A stretch of 37,096 bases of DNA from Bacteroidota bacterium (lineage in GTDB: Bacteria; Bacteroidota; Bacteroidia; Chitinophagales; Chitinophagaceae): the NCBI GenBank assembly GCA_023430465.1, contig JAEZAM010000070.1, forward strand, positions 1 through 37,096. Direction: 5' to 3'. The translations under genes were made by a program, and so were the position numbers. Under the pieces are notes generated by a model. That model saw nothing but the letters and a program-made list of their open reading frames with translations. It searched no databases and was not told the origin of the DNA. Positions 34,408-37,096 of the stretch are shown here, in pieces (position 1 is the stretch's first letter; each line of letters starts with the position of its first letter).

Positions 34408-37096
34408 TCAGGGGATAGGAAACTCCAGGGCGATGGTCGTTCCTTCGCCCGGCATGGAAACAATGTTTAGCTTCCCTTTCATCTCTTTTGTCCGTAGTTC
34501 CATGTTGCGAAGACCGTTGCCTGACAATGAACTGGTTTGCCCCGCCTGCCTGATATCAAAGCCATTCCCGTCATCTTGTACCTCAAGTCGCAGCAAATGC
34601 TGTTGCCGGCGGATGGTGACGTGGAGATTTCTGCACCCGGAATATTTCATGGCATTATTGACAGCCTCCTTGAAAATGAGGTAAAAGTTTTTGCGCTTGG
34701 TCATTTCCAGGTGCATCGACTCAATGCCCGGCTCGTAATCAAAATGAAGCCTGATTTCCTGCGCGGTCAGCAGTGGCCTTGCGTATGATTCCATTCGTTG
34801 CAGAATCGTCTGCATGTTATCGTTTCGCGGATTGATGGCCCAGACGATATCATTCATTTCAGATATCATTTCACCGGAGGTGGAACTGATTTTTTCCAGG
34901 GTCTCCTGCAAAGCATCGGATTTATCCTGTTGCTTATAGATCTTCGCGACCTGGCTGTAGACAGAAATACTGCTCAACGTGGAGCCCACATTGTCATGCA
35001 GATCCTGCGCGATCTTATTGCGGATCGCCTGTCGCTTCAGGAGCTCGTTGATGCGGTAACGGTAAATGCCATAAATGACCAGACCCGCGATGACCACACA
35101 AATTATATAGAACAAGGGCGTTTTCCAGAACGGTGGAATGATGCGTATACGAATGGTGGATACCTGCTCGCCCCAGACGCCCGGTTTCACCGTGGCACGT
35201 ACATGAAACGTATAAATACCTCCGTCAAGATTTGTGTAGGGAACCACGCTGCCGGTACCATCTTCCACCCAGTCAGCATCCACGCCATCCAGCTTGTGAG
35301 CATACTGAACAGGAAACCCAGCCTGGTAGCCTGGTGCAGAGAATTCGAGGGTAAAGAAATTCTGATTATAATCAAGTACAATCTCTTTCTGCGAGAGAAG
35401 ATGACTATGGGACGTATTGAATATCCTGAAATCGGTCAGGTACACCTGCGGTTGAGCATTAATCTCCCGGATTGAGTCCGGATGAAACGCAATGAAATAG
35501 TTATCACCTCCAAGGTACATTTTGCCTGTGACGTCTTTGCGTATATGCCCGCGGACACCACCGGTCTTCTCCAGGTCGGGAAGTTCGAAGGAACTGAAGG
35601 TTCCCCGATGAGGATCATATTTATGTACGTTTCCATTTGCAATCATCCATACATTGCCCAGCTTATCCATCTGCAACCCTTCAAGAAGATTGGGAGAACC
35701 TTCGATCGGCGTAAACTGTCTGTTACTTGTATTGAAATAATGCAAACCTCCGCCGTAGGTACTTATCCAGAGATTTCCCCTGAAATCCTCAGCGATATCC
35801 GAAACATTATTATTGCTGATGCTTCGCGGGTCACCGGGTATGTTGGTGAAATAAGTGATTCTTGAAAATGGTTTTCTGCTCCATCGACCAAGTCCCATTT
35901 TTGTTGTTGCGATCCAAACCGTTCCATCACGGGCACGGAAAAATTTCCTGATAAGGTTATCCTTGAGATTGAACCGACTGATGATCGCCCGCACGCTGTC
36001 TTTACGTGTCACCCATGCCGATCGTGAAAAATCATAGTAGGCCATATAATGCCCATACGGCGATGCAAGAAGAACACGTTGTCCGTCGATCGTATCATCC
36101 AGCATTGACACGATCCGCGACTCGATTATTTTACCCATCACCGTATCCTGCTGCGTGTTTGGTATAAGCGATAACGTATATCGTTCAGCATCCAGTTTAT
36201 AAAGGGATACATTGGTGCCCGCATAAATAACTCCCTGGGCATCCATGTGCAGACGGGTGAGTTCGGGCGACTGACCCGATATGTGCAAACGATGATGACT
36301 TATGCTGCCACCCGGGGTCTGAACATAAAGCCCATTGGCAGAAGCGATCAGCAATCGTCCGTCGCTTAGCCGAAGGAAATCATTCACCCCGGGTAGTTGC
36401 CCGGGATAAGGCGGAAGAAAGGTTTGCCTGAATTGCTGCTGTGCCGGATCATGCACGCTGAGACCGCGATTGGTTCCAACCCATACTAATCCCGAACGGT
36501 CAATGTAAATACTGTTGACCTGGTTGTGCGGCAGGGTACCCTCGCGGGCAGGATCATGCCGGTAGTTATGAAAGCTGTTGTTTACAGGATCATAGATATG
36601 TAAACCGTTGGCCTTACCACCAATCCAGATATTATGCCTGGTATCTTCAGCAAAACAAAGTGCGTCGCCACCGCTGAAAGAAAAAGGATCAGGCGTTTTT
36701 TTCATTACCTCCTCTTCGCCTGTAGGTACGTGAATTTTATACAGAACCTTATCCCAGGATCCTATCCACATGTTTTGGCGGCTGTCATGAAACAATGCGG
36801 CGACATTCATATGCGGAAGTTTGGCGTACACATTTGCGTAGCGCATGTCTTCTTCGTAACGCATGGACCTTGGCTCGATCTTCATGATACCACCCCCCTG
36901 GCGCCCGACCCATATTCTTCCTTCGCTGTCCATTTCCAGGGAGAGGTTAGTGCGCGGTCGCGTGCGAACCGGTTCCAGGAACTGCTCCGTTTTTTTATTA
37001 AACCTTAATACTCCCTTACCGCTTGTGGCGATCCACAAAAAGCCACCCCTGTCTTCCATGATGGCATTGATAAGATCACCGGGGATCATCGTCGTG
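34408..37096 (-). CDS. Propeller-type sensor histidine kinase (N-terminus cut by window edge)
   Basis: At least 895 residues are present; the frame stays open to the window end and begins inside a propeller blade (DLINAIMEDRGGFLWIATSG), so the signal peptide and first blades are missing. The visible part has many two-component-regulator propeller repeats (typically IWIG/VWVGT blades) to about residue 550, a Y_Y_Y domain at about 570-635, one membrane helix near 645-665, and a HisKA_3 region with QDLHDNVGS; the phospho-accepting His is at about 698 counted from the ATG at 37089. The ATPase domain has KEAVNNAMKYS, DDGNGFD and GNGLRNM. It senses an unknown periplasmic signal and should phosphorylate the LuxR-type regulator downstream. 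Confidence 0.94.
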   Translation of the reverse strand, partial: TTMIPGDLINAIMEDRGGFLWIATSGKGVLRFNKKTEQFLEPVRTRPRTNLSLEMDSEGRIWVGRQGGGIMKIEPRSMRYEEDMRYANVYAKLPHMNVAALFHDSRQNMWIGSWDKVLYKIHVPTGEEEVMKKTPDPFSFSGGDALCFAEDTRHNIWIGGKANGLHIYDPVNNSFHNYRHDPAREGTLPHNQVNSIYIDRSGLVWVGTNRGLSVHDPAQQQFRQTFLPPYPGQLPGVNDFLRLSDGRLLIASANGLYVQTPGGSISHHRLHISGQSPELTRLHMDAQGVIYAGTNVSLYKLDAERYTLSLIPNTQQDTVMGKIIESRIVSMLDDTIDGQRVLLASPYGHYMAYYDFSRSAWVTRKDSVRAIISRFNLKDNLIRKFFRARDGTVWIATTKMGLGRWSRKPFSRITYFTNIPGDPRSISNNNVSDIAEDFRGNLWISTYGGGLHYFNTSNRQFTPIEGSPNLLEGLQMDKLGNVWMIANGNVHKYDPHRGTFSSFELPDLEKTGGVRGHIRKDVTGKMYLGGDNYFIAFHPDSIREINAQPQVYLTDFRIFNTSHSHLLSQKEIVLDYNQNFFTLEFSAPGYQAGFPVQYAHKLDGVDADWVEDGTGSVVPYTNLDGGIYTFHVRATVKPGVWGEQVSTIRIRIIPPFWKTPLFYIICVVIAGLVIYGIYRYRINELLKRQAIRNKIAQDLHDNVGSTLSSISVYSQVAKIYKQQDKSDALQETLEKISSTSGEMISEMNDIVWAINPRNDNMQTILQRMESYARPLLTAQEIRLHFDYEPGIESMHLEMTKRKNFYLIFKEAVNNAMKYSGCRNLHVTIRRQQHLLRLEVQDDGNGFDIRQAGQTSSLSGNGLRNMELRTKEMKGKLNIVSMPGEGTTIALEFPIP

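Overview
The window reads as a chromosomal segment of a Bacteroidota bacterium, most likely of the Chitinophagales/Chitinophagaceae type. Supporting signs are three proteins with the gliding-motility-type C-terminal sorting domain of the type IX secretion system (T9SS), two PorP/SprF outer-membrane proteins, a propeller-type sensor kinase, and promoter -7 boxes of the Bacteroidota form TAnnTTTG. Shine-Dalgarno sites are not apparent. I see no plasmid, prophage, insertion sequence or CRISPR array. The placement within Chitinophagaceae is an inference from gene content.

Layout from left to right. At 1-8746 on the minus strand lie purA, a 1637-residue T9SS surface protein made largely of SprB-type repeats, and a bifunctional Rel/SpoT enzyme. 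At 8915-11842 on the minus strand lies a second T9SS surface protein followed by its PorP/SprF partner. The two surface proteins share an N-terminal region of about 330 residues and a similar promoter/leader. At 12094-13745 on the plus strand lie tRNA-Leu(UAG) and tig, each ended by a clear hairpin terminator. At 13744-19465 on the minus strand lies a compact run: a sodium:solute symporter, an O-methyltransferase, a LysM glucosaminidase, hpt, and a von Willebrand A lipoprotein-like or secreted protein. At 19636-29139 on the minus strand lie recG, a PKD/SBBP T9SS protein, its PorP/SprF partner, an FAD-linked oxidase, a four-helix membrane protein and a small outer-membrane barrel protein.

A WecA-type glycosyl-phosphate transferase stands alone on the plus strand at 29317-30429. 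The last block (30415-37096, minus strand) holds a two-component system, with the kinase cut by the window edge, and then an evenly spaced set of four genes: a secreted alpha/beta hydrolase, a small EF-hand-like protein, an overlooked 50-residue reading frame, and a secreted TPR protein with clustered histidines.

The main themes are cell-surface display through T9SS (adhesin plus SprF pairs) embedded among housekeeping genes. The points most worth a second look are an exact 705-bp three-repeat periodicity in the large adhesin, the four-gene secreted operon with the unannotated small reading frame, and two genes (recG and the VWA gene) whose conserved N-termini extend upstream of any ATG/GTG/TTG codon, with promoter-like boxes only a few bases before the required start.
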